From Halomonas halophila (GTDB lineage Bacteria; Pseudomonadota; Gammaproteobacteria; Pseudomonadales; Halomonadaceae): a stretch of 64,000 nt of DNA. The translations under genes and the position numbers were made by a program. The notes below the pieces were generated by a model. The model had not been told where the DNA came from and searched no databases. It saw only the letters and a list, made by a program, of their open reading frames with translations. The number at the start of each line of letters is the position of its first letter. Within the stretch, counting starts at the first letter, position 1. The stretch is from contig NZ_CP129121.1 in assembly GCF_030406665.1 (NCBI RefSeq), positions 2,418,001-2,482,000 on the forward strand, read 5' to 3'. This document shows positions 9,073 to 18,163 of the stretch, piece after piece.

Positions 9073-9131
9073 GAATTAATTCCAGCATAGTGGACAAAAT
9101 CCTCTATGCAAGAATAAATTCCACCATATTG
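9073..9131. promoter_or_regulatory. Two 20-bp direct repeats between tdh and the XRE-cupin gene
   Basis: Positions 9073-9092 and 9112-9131 match at 17 of 20 bases and are spaced 39 bp apart, about four helical turns. The first overlaps the perfect palindrome GGAATTAATTCC (9072-9083). The spacing puts both copies on one face of DNA in a divergent promoter region. They are the natural candidates for the operator of the adjacent regulator, controlling both itself and tdh-kbl. Confidence 0.6.
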
Positions 9132-9147
9132 AAAACAGGAGTGCCCG

Positions 9148-9741
9148 GTGACCACCACGCCCCCCGATGCGCCGACGCCAGCGCCCTCCCAGGGCGGCCA
9201 GCTGCTCTGCGACCGCGTCATCGAGCTGCGCAAGCGACGCGGCCTGACGCTGGACCAGCTCGCTTCGGCCTGCGGCGTCAGCCGCTCGATGCTGAGCCAG
9301 ATCGAGCGCGGCCGCGCCAACCCGACCCTGGCGGTGACGCTGCGCATCGCCCAGGCCTTCGGGCTCAGCATCGGCGATCTCGTCGATCAGCCCTGGACCG
9401 CCTCCACCATCGAGGTGGTGCGCGGCGACGACGCCACGCACCTGTTCCGCGACGATCGGGAATGCCGCATCCGCACCCTCTCGCCGCTGCACCTCGAGAA
9501 GCACGTGGAGTTCTACGAGCTGCGCATCGCACCGCGGGCGAGCCTGCGCAGCGCGCCGCACTTCGAGGGCACACGGGAATTATTGACCATCACGAGTGGC
9601 AGCGCCCGGGTAGTAGCGGGCGACAGCGACTGCCGGCTGGCGGTGGGGGATTCGGCGCACTATCACGCCGATCAGGATCACGTCATCGAGAACGAGAGCG
9701 ACGACGAGCTGCTGGCCTTTCTGGTGGTGACCTACGAGTAA
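9148..9741 (+). CDS. XRE-family regulator with C-terminal cupin sensor domain
   Basis: A 197-residue regulator. The N-terminal helix-turn-helix covers about residues 22-76 (KRRGLTLDQLA, GVSRSMLSQIERG); the cupin fold covers about 105-195 (HFEGTRELLTI, GDSAHYHAD). It starts at a GTG with AGGAG 6 nt upstream. Proteins of this architecture usually bind a small molecule in the cupin and repress or activate a neighbouring catabolic operon. Its divergence from tdh-kbl suggests control of threonine or glycine catabolism. The effector cannot be read from sequence. Confidence 0.85.
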   Translation: MTTTPPDAPTPAPSQGGQLLCDRVIELRKRRGLTLDQLASACGVSRSMLSQIERGRANPTLAVTLRIAQAFGLSIGDLVDQPWTASTIEVVRGDDATHLFRDDRECRIRTLSPLHLEKHVEFYELRIAPRASLRSAPHFEGTRELLTITSGSARVVAGDSDCRLAVGDSAHYHADQDHVIENESDDELLAFLVVTYE

Positions 9742-9798
9742 CCTGGAGCATCGACAGGCAGGAGGCGCCCGATGCGGCGCCTCGCGGGGAGATCGAGA

Positions 9799-10545
9799 TC
9801 AGCCGCCGCAGACCGGGCAGGCGGAGTCGCGGGGCACGCGGAAATGACGCCACTGGCCGCTGAGGCCGTCGAAGGTGGAGAGTCCCCGGTGCACCTGCCC
9901 GGCGTGGGCGACCAGCTTGATCGCCTCGAGCGCCTGGAAACAGCCGATCAGCCCGACAAGAGGCGCCACCACACCGCTCTCGGCGCAGCTCAACGCCTCG
10001 TCGCCGCCGTCGTCCGGCGGATAGAGGCAGGCGTAGCAGGGACTCTCGGCATCGCGCGGATCGAACACCGCCAGCTGGCCGGAGAAGCGGATCGCCGCCC
10101 CGGAGACCAGCGGCACGCCGGCGACGCGGCAGGCGGCGTTGATGGCGTAGCGGCTCGAGAACCGGTCGGTGCAGTCGAGCACCACGTCGGCTTCGGCCAC
10201 CGCCGCGGCCAGCGCCTCGCCCTCGAGGCGCTCGGTGATGGCGCGGATCTCGGCCTCGGGATTAAGCGCCAGCGCCGCCTCCCGCGCGGACTCGGCCTTG
10301 GCACGCCCCAGGTCAGCGGTGCCGTGGGCGATCTGGCGCTGCAGGTTGGAGAGTTCCACCGCGTCGTCGTCGGCCAGCGTCAGCCGCCCCATGCCGGCCG
10401 CGGCCAGATACAGCGCCACCGGCGAACCCAGCCCGCCGGCGCCGATCACCAGGGCATGGCCGGCGAGCAGGCGCTCCTGGCCGGCGATGTCGACCTGCTC
10501 GAGCATGATCTGGCGGCTGTAGCGCAGCAGCGCGTCGTCGTTCAT
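9799..10545 (-). CDS. moeB: ThiF/MoeB/HesA family adenylyltransferase
   Basis: A 248-residue E1-like enzyme. The Rossmann ATP site is GAGGLGSPVALYLAAAG, the acidic motif is LDCTDRFSSRYA, and the zinc site is CYAC plus CPVCGG at the C-terminus. It adenylates the C-terminal glycine of a ubiquitin-like sulfur carrier (MoaD for molybdopterin, or ThiS). It starts 5 bp after the lrp stop, at the ATG 10545. Length is close to E. coli MoeB; ThiF or HesA function is not excluded, because no moaD or thiS lies nearby. Confidence 0.87.
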   Translation of the reverse strand: MNDDALLRYSRQIMLEQVDIAGQERLLAGHALVIGAGGLGSPVALYLAAAGMGRLTLADDDAVELSNLQRQIAHGTADLGRAKAESAREAALALNPEAEIRAITERLEGEALAAAVAEADVVLDCTDRFSSRYAINAACRVAGVPLVSGAAIRFSGQLAVFDPRDAESPCYACLYPPDDGGDEALSCAESGVVAPLVGLIGCFQALEAIKLVAHAGQVHRGLSTFDGLSGQWRHFRVPRDSACPVCGG

Positions 10546-10550
10546 GGCGC

Positions 10551-11051
10551 TCACTTGTCCTCGAATTCCTCGATGTCGGGCACGTGGAGGGAGAACTCCT
10601 CCTTGACCTCTTCCATCACCACGTAGCTCTTGGACTCCTTGACCCCGGGCAGGGTCAGCACCACTTCGCCGAGCAGCTGGCGGTAGGCCGACATCTCGGG
10701 AATCCGGCACTTGAGGATGTAGTCGAACTGCCCCGACACCAGATGACATTCCTGGATCTGCGGCAGCTTGGCCACCGCCCGGCGAAACTCGTCGAACACC
10801 GAGGGCGACTGGGTCTCCAGACTGATCTCGACGAACACCAGCAGGTTGGCCTTCAGCGCCCGCGGGTCGAGCAGGGCCTTGTAGCCGCGGATCACCCCGG
10901 CGCGCTCGAGGCGCTTGACGCGCTCCAGGCAGGGCGTGGTGGACAAGCCGACCTGGGCGGCCAGGTCGACGTAGGAGATGCGGGCATTGTCCTGCAGGCA
11001 GCGCAGGATCTTGAGGTCGATGCGGTCGAGCGAACGGGTCTTGGTTTTCAT
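10551..11051 (-). CDS. lrp: Leucine-responsive regulatory protein
   Basis: A 166-residue Lrp/AsnC regulator with the N-terminal winged helix (LDRIDLKILRCLQ, GLSTTPCLERVKRLE) and a C-terminal RAM domain with the signature IQECHLVSGQFDY. It is close to E. coli Lrp over its whole length, so a global amino-acid-responsive role is likely rather than a local AsnC type. It starts a leftward unit with moeB. A small inverted repeat (ATTCA-4-TGAAT, 11127-11140) lies in its upstream region and could be an autoregulatory site. Confidence 0.92.
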   Translation of the reverse strand: MKTKTRSLDRIDLKILRCLQDNARISYVDLAAQVGLSTTPCLERVKRLERAGVIRGYKALLDPRALKANLLVFVEISLETQSPSVFDEFRRAVAKLPQIQECHLVSGQFDYILKCRIPEMSAYRQLLGEVVLTLPGVKESKSYVVMEEVKEEFSLHVPDIEEFEDK

Positions 11052-11295
11052 TGTGGTCCTGGCACGTCGAACGGGCCACCGCCGAATCTTCTACTGAAAA
11101 CCACCGTCAAACGGCGCGCTTTCGGGATTCACACATGAATAACCGGCGGTGAGTGGCGTTTTTTTCTGCTTCAACGTGTACCACAAGGCCCGGTATCGGC
11201 TCCAGTCCTGGCGGCGGAAAGATGCCCCGGGATGTCGCTCACGGGCGGCCGACCGGCGCCGCCACGCAAGCCCGGGAAGCCAGCCCGGAGGGCGC

Positions 11296-12138
11296 TCAGC
11301 GCCGCCCCAGACTGATCCGCTCGTGCCCGCCGAGATCGCGGCGGCTCGACACCTCGCGATAGCCGGCCGCGGCGAGGGCCTCGCATACCGCCGCGGCCTG
11401 GCCGGCACCGTGTTCCAGCATCAGCCAGCCGTCGGCAACCAGATGATCCCGCGCCGTCGCCACCAGATGGCGCAGGTCGGCCAGGCCGTCATCGGCGGCC
11501 ACCAGGGCGCTGCGCGGCTCGAAGCGCACGTCGCCGCGGGCGAGGTGCGGATCGTCGTCGGCGATGTAGGGCGGGTTGGAGACGATCAGCTCGAAGCGGG
11601 CGTCACCGCCCTCCTCGTCCAGCGCCGTAAACCAGTCGCTGACCAGGAAGCGGGCGTTGCCGAGGCCGTGGCGGGCGGCGTTGTCCCGCGCCAGGGCCAC
11701 TGCCTCGGGGCGCAGGTCGACGCCGGTCACCGCCCAGCCCGGCCGCTCGCTGGCGAAGGCCAGCGCCAACGCGCCGGTGCCGGTGCCCAGGTCGAGCAGC
11801 CGCCCCGTCTCGCCGGCCGCGGCCAGCGCCGCCTCCACCAGGGTCTCGGTGTCCGGGCGCGGAATCAGGGTGGCCGGCGAGGTGGCGAGCCGCAGGCCCC
11901 AGAACTCGCGCTCGCCGGTCAGATGCGCGACCGGATGACCGGCCTCGCGCTCGACGACCAGCGCCTCGAAACGCGCCTCGGCCTCGGCGTCGGCCTCGCG
12001 GTCGCCCCAGGTGTAGAGCCAGGTGCGATCGACCTCGAGCACGTGGCACAGCAGCACCTCGGCGTCGAGCCTTGCGCTCGGCGAGCCGGCATTCAGCAGC
12101 CGCTGGGCGGCCCGGGCCAGCAGCAGGTCGAGGCGCAT
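11296..12138 (-). CDS. prmC: Peptide chain release factor N5-glutamine methyltransferase
   Basis: A 280-residue SAM-dependent methylase. The SAM motif is LDLGTGTGALALA and the catalytic NPPY is in IVSNPPYIADDDP. It methylates the glutamine of the GGQ motif of release factors 1 and 2. Its ATG overlaps the stop of its substrate gene prfA by one base (TGATG), so the two are coupled. The 244 bp between it and lrp hold no supported gene. Confidence 0.96.
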   Translation of the reverse strand: MRLDLLLARAAQRLLNAGSPSARLDAEVLLCHVLEVDRTWLYTWGDREADAEAEARFEALVVEREAGHPVAHLTGEREFWGLRLATSPATLIPRPDTETLVEAALAAAGETGRLLDLGTGTGALALAFASERPGWAVTGVDLRPEAVALARDNAARHGLGNARFLVSDWFTALDEEGGDARFELIVSNPPYIADDDPHLARGDVRFEPRSALVAADDGLADLRHLVATARDHLVADGWLMLEHGAGQAAAVCEALAAAGYREVSSRRDLGGHERISLGRR

Positions 12139-13229
12139 CAGGCCTCCTGCTGCAGGGCGGCGAGCTGGTCGGCCTGGTGCTCCTGGATCAGCGGCTCGAT
12201 CACCTCGTCGAGCTGCTCGCCGCCGATCACCTCGCCGAGCTTGTAGAGGGTCAGGTTGATGCGGTGGTCGGTCACCCGGCCCTGGGGGAAGTTGTAGGTG
12301 CGGATGCGCTCGCTGCGATCACCCGAGCCCACCAGCGAACGGCGCTCGTCGGCCTGCTGCTGGCGCTGGCTGTCCTGGGCGGCCTGCTTGAGGCGGGCGG
12401 CCAGCAGCGACATGGCCTTGGCGCGGTTCTTGTGCTGGCTGCGCTCCTCCTGACATTCCACCACCACCCCGGTGGGCAGGTGGGTGATGCGGATCGCGGA
12501 GTCGGTGGTGTTGACGTGCTGGCCGCCGGCGCCGCTGGAGCGGAAGGTGTCGACGCGCAGATCGTTCTGGTTGATGTCGACGTCACCGACCTCATCGGCC
12601 TCGGGCATCACCGCCACGGTGCAGGCCGAGGTGTGGATGCGGCCCTGGGACTCGGTGGCCGGCACACGCTGCACACGGTGGGCGCCGGACTCGAACTTGA
12701 GCCGCCCGTAGACGCCCTCGCCCTTGATGCGCGAGATGATCTCCTTGTAGCCGCCCATGTCACCGTGGCTGGCGCTGACCACCTCGACCTTCCAGCCGTG
12801 CTGCTCGGCGTAGCGCGAGTACATGCGGAACAGGTCGCCGGCGAACAGCGCCGCCTCGTCGCCGCCGGTGCCGGCGCGAACCTCGAGGAAGACGTTGCCG
12901 GCATCGTCCGGGTCGCGGGGGATCAGCAGCTGCTTGAGGCGCGCCTCGAGCTCGACCAGCCGCTCCCGGCCTTCCTCGCGCTCCATCTCGGCCAGCTCGC
13001 GCATCTCGGCGTCGGCGTCGTCGGCCATGGCCTCGGCGGCCGCGATGTCGCCTTCCACGCCGCGATGCTCGCGCCAGGCTTCCACCAGGGGCTCGAGCTC
13101 GGTGTATTCGCGGGAGTAGTCGCGGAAGCGGGCCTGGTCGGTGATCACCTCGGGGTCCGCCAGCAGGGCGGCGAGCTCCTCGAAGCGCTCGGCAAAGGCG
13201 TCGAGACGCTGACGCAGGGAAGCTTTCAT
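12138..13229 (-). CDS. prfA: Peptide chain release factor 1
   Basis: A 363-residue class I release factor. The GGQ peptidyl-hydrolysis motif is in SSGAGGQHVN, and the stop-codon-reading region of domain 2 follows the VQRVPATE segment. It recognises UAG and UAA. The start at 13229 (MKASLRQRL) gives the family's normal length; the longer frame to 13292 overlaps hemA. It lies 10 bp after hemA and is coupled to prmC. Confidence 0.96.
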   Translation of the reverse strand: MKASLRQRLDAFAERFEELAALLADPEVITDQARFRDYSREYTELEPLVEAWREHRGVEGDIAAAEAMADDADAEMRELAEMEREEGRERLVELEARLKQLLIPRDPDDAGNVFLEVRAGTGGDEAALFAGDLFRMYSRYAEQHGWKVEVVSASHGDMGGYKEIISRIKGEGVYGRLKFESGAHRVQRVPATESQGRIHTSACTVAVMPEADEVGDVDINQNDLRVDTFRSSGAGGQHVNTTDSAIRITHLPTGVVVECQEERSQHKNRAKAMSLLAARLKQAAQDSQRQQQADERRSLVGSGDRSERIRTYNFPQGRVTDHRINLTLYKLGEVIGGEQLDEVIEPLIQEHQADQLAALQQEA

Positions 13230-13239
13230 CAAGGATGTC

Positions 13240-14508
13240 CTATCGGGAAGTGTCGGAAGGATCGTCGAGCAGCAGTGACGCAGCCGCTTCAAGCAGCTCG
13301 CGCTGTTCGTCGGCAGCCGCCTCGCGCAAGGCCACGGTGGGACGATGCAGCAGGCGGTTGGTGAGCTGGTGGGCCAGCCTCGCCACCACCTCCTCGGGGT
13401 TCTCGCCGCGGGCCAGCCGCGCCATGGCCTGGTCGCGGGCCTCGTCGCGCAGGGCCTCGCCCCGGGCGCGCACGTCGCGGATCAGCTCGCCGCCGCTGCG
13501 CAGCCGGCGGTCGTGCTGCCAGCAGCCCACGCCGTGCTCGATCAGCGATTCGGCCTCGTCGGCGGCCACCTGGCGGTGGCGACGATTTTCCTCGATCACC
13601 TCCTCCAGGTCGTCGACGGTATAGAGGAAGACGTCGGAGAGCTCGCCGACCTCGGGCTCGATGTCGCGGGGCACGGCGATGTCGACCATGAACACCGGCC
13701 GGTGGCGGCGCTTCTTGAGCGCCCGCTCCATCATGCCCTTGCCGAGGATCGGCAGCGGCGCGGCGGTGGAGGAGATCACGATGTCCGCCTCGATCAGCGC
13801 CTCGGGAATCTCGTCGAGGGTGATGGCCTGACCGCACAGCGGCGCGGCCAGCTGCTCGGCCCGTTCGCGGGTGCGGTTGGCCACCGTGAGATGGCGCACG
13901 CCGGCCTCGTGGAGATGGCGCGCCACCAGCTCGATGGTCTCGCCGGCGCCGATCAGCAGCGCCGGCGAGCGCGAGAAGTCGTCGAAGATGCGGCTGGCCA
14001 GGCTGACCGCGGCATAGGCCACGGAGACCGGGTTGCGGCCGATGCCGGTCTCGGTGCGGACCCGCTTGGCCACCGCGAAGGTCTGCTGGAAGAGGCTCTC
14101 CAGCTCGCCGCCCATGCCGCGGGCCTGACGCGCGGCCTGGTAGGCGTCCTTGAGCTGGCCCAGGATCTGCGGCTCGCCGAGCACCATCGAATCCAGCCCC
14201 ACCGCCACCCGCATCAGGTGGCGTGCGGCCTCGTCGTTCCTGTAGTGGTAGGCGCAGCGGGTCAGCTCTTCCACGGCGAGGCCGTGGAAGCGGCCTAGCC
14301 AGTCGAGGACCGCGCGCTCCCCCGACTCGCCGGTGACGCAGTACAGCTCGGTGCGATTGCAGGTGGACAGCACGGCGGCTTCCTGCACTTCCGGCAGGCC
14401 ACGCAGCTCGGCCAACGCGGTCTCGAGCTGCGCGGGCGTGAAGGCGACCTGCTCGCGCACCTCGACGGCGGCGGTCCGATGGTTGATTCCCAGGGCAAGA
14501 AGCGTCAT
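13240..14508 (-). CDS. hemA: Glutamyl-tRNA reductase
   Basis: A 422-residue enzyme with catalytic Cys50 in LSTCNRTELYC and the NADPH-binding segment LLIGAGETIELVARHL. It reduces glutamyl-tRNA to glutamate-1-semialdehyde, the committed step of tetrapyrrole synthesis. The start at 14508 (MTLLALGINHRTA) matches the conserved N-terminus. It heads the hemA-prfA-prmC operon and is divergent from the TPR lipoprotein gene. Confidence 0.96.
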   Translation of the reverse strand: MTLLALGINHRTAAVEVREQVAFTPAQLETALAELRGLPEVQEAAVLSTCNRTELYCVTGESGERAVLDWLGRFHGLAVEELTRCAYHYRNDEAARHLMRVAVGLDSMVLGEPQILGQLKDAYQAARQARGMGGELESLFQQTFAVAKRVRTETGIGRNPVSVAYAAVSLASRIFDDFSRSPALLIGAGETIELVARHLHEAGVRHLTVANRTRERAEQLAAPLCGQAITLDEIPEALIEADIVISSTAAPLPILGKGMMERALKKRRHRPVFMVDIAVPRDIEPEVGELSDVFLYTVDDLEEVIEENRRHRQVAADEAESLIEHGVGCWQHDRRLRSGGELIRDVRARGEALRDEARDQAMARLARGENPEEVVARLAHQLTNRLLHRPTVALREAAADEQRELLEAAASLLLDDPSDTSR

Positions 14509-14734
14509 GCGTGTCGGCGTCTTCGCGATCGAGTTTCGGCGGTATCGAGGGCGGCGCGGCGAGCGCGCGCCTGCCACTCCACGGCGCCACATTCTATCAC
14601 AGCCCATGGCGACGAGGCGCCCGCCGAGACTATCGGGGGCATCGACCCAGGCCATCGTCCAGGCGCTCATTGCGTCTTTGCCCCGCGCGGTCGAGCCGTT
14701 ATGCTGGCGACTCGCCCGACATCACGAGACCGGC

Positions 14735-16477
14735 ATGCCCCGAGGATTCCCCACCACGCCGTTCCGTCGACGCCCCCTCGCCGTACTCGGCCTGGCCCTG
14801 GCGCTCGGCGGCTGCCAGAGCCTGTCCGCCGTGTCGGCCCCGCCGCCGCAGGATCCATTGGCCGATGCCCCACCGGTCACCCGGGGTCTCGACGCCGAAG
14901 GCCTGTCGACGCTGCTGGTGGCGGAGATCGCCGGCCAGCGCGGCGACTATCGTCGCGCCACCCGCGGCTACCTGGCCACCGCCGAACGCTATCAGGCTCC
15001 CGAGCTCGCCGAGCGCGCCACCCTGGCGGCTCGCTTCGACGAAGATCCGGCGCTGCTCGAGGAAGCCGCCCGCCGCTGGCGCTCGCTGGATCCCGCGAGC
15101 GACGCCCCGGCCCGGCTGCTCTCCAGCTTGGCCGTGCAGAGGGGCGACTGGACCAGCGCCCTGGAACAACGCCTGGCGCTGCTGGACGGGAATGAGGACG
15201 CCGAACTGCTGAGTTTCGTGGAAGGCGCCCTGGACGCCGGCACACCGGCCGAGCCGCTGCTGCAACGCCTACGACAAGACAGCGCAGCGACGGGCGCCTC
15301 GGTCGACCGCGCACTGAGCCTGGCGCTGCTGGAGGCCAGCGCGGGCCAGACGGTCTCGGCCCGGCACCGTCTCGATCGGCTGAGCGCCGAATATCCGCAG
15401 GAGTCTGCCGTCCATCGCATCGATGCCGCCCTGGCACTGGAGATGGACGCCCCCGAACGCGCCGCGGCCGCCGCCCGGCGCGGCCTCGAGATATCACCGG
15501 ACGACGCACGCCTGCAGCTGCTGCTGGCCCGGGCCCAGATCCGCCTCGGCCGGCTCGACGCCGCCGAGGCCAGCACCGATGCGCTGCTCGAGGGCCGCGG
15601 CGATCGGCCATCGCTGCGCCTGGCCCTGGCGCGCCTCTATCTCGAGGAGGCGCATCCGCAGCCGGCCCGCCGCCTGCTGCTGCCGATGCTCGAGGACGAC
15701 GACACGCCCGTGCTGGCCTTCCTGCTGCTCGGCAGCATTGCCGAACAGCAGGGCGAGGTGGACAACGCCCTCCTCTATTACCGCCAGGTCCCCGAGGGCG
15801 ACAGCTTCCTGCTCGCCCGGCTCAGCGCCGCCCGCATGCTGATCGAGGACGACCGGCTGGTCGACGCGCGCACCTTCCTGCGCAACGAACGCCTGGCGCA
15901 TCCCGGCGAGGCCTCACCACTCACCGGCCTGGAGGTCGGGCTGCTCGACGAGGCCGGTGCCCACGCCCAGGCCGACGCCCTGCTCGACAGCTACCTCGCG
16001 AGCCATCCCGACGACGCCCGGCTGCGCTACCAGCGTGCCATGCGGGCCTATGCCGACGGCGACCTGGCGGCCATGGAACGCGACCTGCGCACCATCTTCG
16101 AGCGCGACCCGGACAACGCCAACGCCCTCAACGCCCTGGGCTACACCCTGGCCGACGAGAATATAGAAGGACGACTGGAGGAGGCCCGCCGGCTGATCGA
16201 TCGCGCCCTGGAGCTCGAGCCGAACAATCCGGCGATCCTCGACAGCCGCGGCTGGGTCGCCTATCGCCTCGGCAACATCGAGGCCGCCCTGCCGTGGCTG
16301 GAACGCGCCTGGGCCGCCATGCCCGACCAGGAGATCGCCGCCCACCTGATCGAGGTGCTGTGGATGGCCGGCGAACGCGAGCGGGCCCGGGCACTGACCG
16401 CCACCGCCGTGGAACGCTTCTCGCCACGCCCCCGAATCGACGAGCTGCTCGAGCGCCTGCCCGCGCTCGCCCCCTGA
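14735..16477 (+). CDS. TPR-repeat outer-membrane lipoprotein upstream of lolB
   Basis: A 580-residue protein with a lipoprotein signal (basic N-terminus, hydrophobic stretch, lipobox LGGC near residue 28). The rest is made of tetratricopeptide-like helical repeats; canonical TPR units are clearest near the C-terminus (NALGYTLADE, ILDSRGWVAYRLGN). The ATG at 14735 directly precedes the signal peptide. A TPR protein in this place, between hemA and lolB, is a conserved arrangement in pseudomonads and relatives. It probably serves in envelope assembly; the function is not established here. Confidence 0.85.
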   Translation: MPRGFPTTPFRRRPLAVLGLALALGGCQSLSAVSAPPPQDPLADAPPVTRGLDAEGLSTLLVAEIAGQRGDYRRATRGYLATAERYQAPELAERATLAARFDEDPALLEEAARRWRSLDPASDAPARLLSSLAVQRGDWTSALEQRLALLDGNEDAELLSFVEGALDAGTPAEPLLQRLRQDSAATGASVDRALSLALLEASAGQTVSARHRLDRLSAEYPQESAVHRIDAALALEMDAPERAAAAARRGLEISPDDARLQLLLARAQIRLGRLDAAEASTDALLEGRGDRPSLRLALARLYLEEAHPQPARRLLLPMLEDDDTPVLAFLLLGSIAEQQGEVDNALLYYRQVPEGDSFLLARLSAARMLIEDDRLVDARTFLRNERLAHPGEASPLTGLEVGLLDEAGAHAQADALLDSYLASHPDDARLRYQRAMRAYADGDLAAMERDLRTIFERDPDNANALNALGYTLADENIEGRLEEARRLIDRALELEPNNPAILDSRGWVAYRLGNIEAALPWLERAWAAMPDQEIAAHLIEVLWMAGERERARALTATAVERFSPRPRIDELLERLPALAP

Positions 16478-16506
16478 CGCCCCGCGACGGAGAAGGAATC
16501 CCGATC

Positions 16507-17127
16507 ATGCGACGCCCCATCCGCCCCCTGCTGCCAAGCCTGGCCCTCGCCCTGCTGCTGATCGGGGGCTGCGCCACCCGAGGCCAGGCGCCCGAGGCGC
16601 CTCGCGCCGCCGACGACTGGCAGGCCCAGAAAGTGCGCCTCGAGGCCATGCAGACCTGGGAGCTGACCGGCAAGGCCGGCCTGCGCACCCCCGAGGACAG
16701 CACCAGCGCCAATCTCGACTGGAACCAGACCCCCTACCATTTCCGCATGCTGCTCAGCGGCCCCTTCGGCAGCGGCCGCAGCGTGCTGGAAGGCCGCGAG
16801 GGTCGCGTCTCGTTGACCACCGGCGAAGGCCGCTTCGAGGCCGAGAGCCCCGAGGCGCTGATGAACCAGCAGCTCGGCTGGTCGCTGCCGGTGGCCGCGC
16901 TCGGCGACTGGGTGCGTGGCCTGCCCGCCGACGACAGCCCCCATCGGATGAGCCGCGATGCGCGCGGCTTTCCGGAGCGTCTGGAGCAGGACGGCTGGAC
17001 CATCGATTACCAGGACTGGATGCGCGTCGAGGACCTGTGGCTGCCGCGCCGCATGAAGATGCAGTACGGCGACCTGAACGTCACCCTGGTGGTGACTCGC
17101 TGGCAGCCGGAGACCACCGATGTCTGA
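16507..17127 (+). CDS. lolB: Outer-membrane lipoprotein insertion protein LolB
   Basis: A 206-residue lipoprotein with lipobox LIGGC (Cys22). The mature part opens with the W-ELTGKAGLRT segment typical of LolB. LolB accepts lipoproteins from periplasmic LolA and inserts them in the outer membrane. The start at 16507 fits the signal peptide; the last bases overlap ispE by 8 nt. Assignment rests on the family pattern and the classic lolB-ispE-prs order. Confidence 0.92.
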   Translation: MRRPIRPLLPSLALALLLIGGCATRGQAPEAPRAADDWQAQKVRLEAMQTWELTGKAGLRTPEDSTSANLDWNQTPYHFRMLLSGPFGSGRSVLEGREGRVSLTTGEGRFEAESPEALMNQQLGWSLPVAALGDWVRGLPADDSPHRMSRDARGFPERLEQDGWTIDYQDWMRVEDLWLPRRMKMQYGDLNVTLVVTRWQPETTDV

Positions 17128-17977
17128 TGCCGGCCGCCTGATCCTGCCGGCGCCGGCCAAGCTCAACCGGCTGCTGCATATCACCGGCCGGCGCCCCGAT
17201 GGCTACCACGAGCTGCAGACCCTGTTCCAGTTCCTCGACCACGGCGACACCCTGACTCTCGCTCCGCGCGACGACGGCGAACTTCGCCTGACGCCGACGC
17301 TGTCCGGCGTCGCGCCGGCGGACAACCTGATCCTGCGCGCCGCCACGGCGCTGCGCGAGGCCACCGGCAGCCGCCAGGGCGCCGACATCCACCTCGACAA
17401 GCGCCTGCCCATGGGCGGCGGCCTCGGAGGCGGCAGCAGCGATGCCGCCGCCGCCCTGCTCGGTCTGAACCGTCTCTGGGGGCTCCACCTCTCTATAGAG
17501 GTACTGGCCGAACTGGGCCTGCGCCTGGGCGCCGATGTCCCGGTGTTCGTGCGCGGCCATGCCGCCTGGGCCGAGGGCATCGGCGAACGCCTGACGCCGG
17601 TGGCGCTCGACACCCCCTGGTTCGTGGTCGTCCATCCCGGCGTGAGCGTCTCCACGCCGGCGGTGTTCCAGGCGCCGGAATTGACACGAGACACGCCTCC
17701 CATTACTATGGCGCGCGCACTTCAGGGGGGAACGGCGAGCTGGCGCAACGACTGCGAGCTCACGGTCCGGGAATTGTATCCCGAGGTCGCGGGTGCGCTC
17801 GACTGGTTGAGCGACAGGGCACCGGCCATGCTGACCGGCACCGGCGCCTGTGTATTCGCCCGTTTGGACCATGAAGCCGATGCCACGGCGCTGCTGGACG
17901 ACATCTCCGGCCGCTGGACATCCTTCAAGGCCCAAGGGCTGAATCGCTCTCCTCTCCATGATGCACTGGATCGATGA
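17120..17977 (+). CDS. ispE: 4-diphosphocytidyl-2-C-methyl-D-erythritol kinase
   Basis: A 285-residue GHMP kinase. The N-terminal motif is PAPAKLNRLLHITGRRPDGYH, the glycine-rich ATP loop is MGGGLGGGSSDAAA, and the third GHMP motif is LTGTGACVFA. It phosphorylates CDP-methylerythritol in the MEP isoprenoid pathway. It overlaps lolB and is followed by tRNA-Gln and prs. Confidence 0.96.
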   Translation: MSDAGRLILPAPAKLNRLLHITGRRPDGYHELQTLFQFLDHGDTLTLAPRDDGELRLTPTLSGVAPADNLILRAATALREATGSRQGADIHLDKRLPMGGGLGGGSSDAAAALLGLNRLWGLHLSIEVLAELGLRLGADVPVFVRGHAAWAEGIGERLTPVALDTPWFVVVHPGVSVSTPAVFQAPELTRDTPPITMARALQGGTASWRNDCELTVRELYPEVAGALDWLSDRAPAMLTGTGACVFARLDHEADATALLDDISGRWTSFKAQGLNRSPLHDALDR

Positions 17978-18027
17978 TCGCCAGGCCATGGCAGCATCAT
18001 GCATCGATCCGGTACGGCAAAGGTTGC

Positions 18028-18102
18028 TGGGGTATAGCCAAGCGGTAAGGCACCGGTTTTTGGTATCGGCATGCGCAGGTTCGAATCCTGCTACCCCAGC
18101 CA
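18028..18102 (+). tRNA. tRNA-Gln (anticodon TTG)
   Basis: A 75-nt cloverleaf including an encoded CCA. The acceptor stem TGGGGTA pairs with TACCCCA; the anticodon loop TTTTGGT gives TTG; the T arm is GGTTCGAATCC. It lies between ispE and prs, a common gammaproteobacterial location. Confidence 0.97.
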
Positions 18103-18163
18103 TATCCCTTCCCGAACATCCGACCCAAACCCTGATGACCCAACACTGCAAAGGTGGCTGCGC

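Noticed and set aside
9072..9131. A short CRISPR-like repeat array
   Set aside because: Only two imperfect copies in a promoter region with no spacers or cas genes; operators explain them better.
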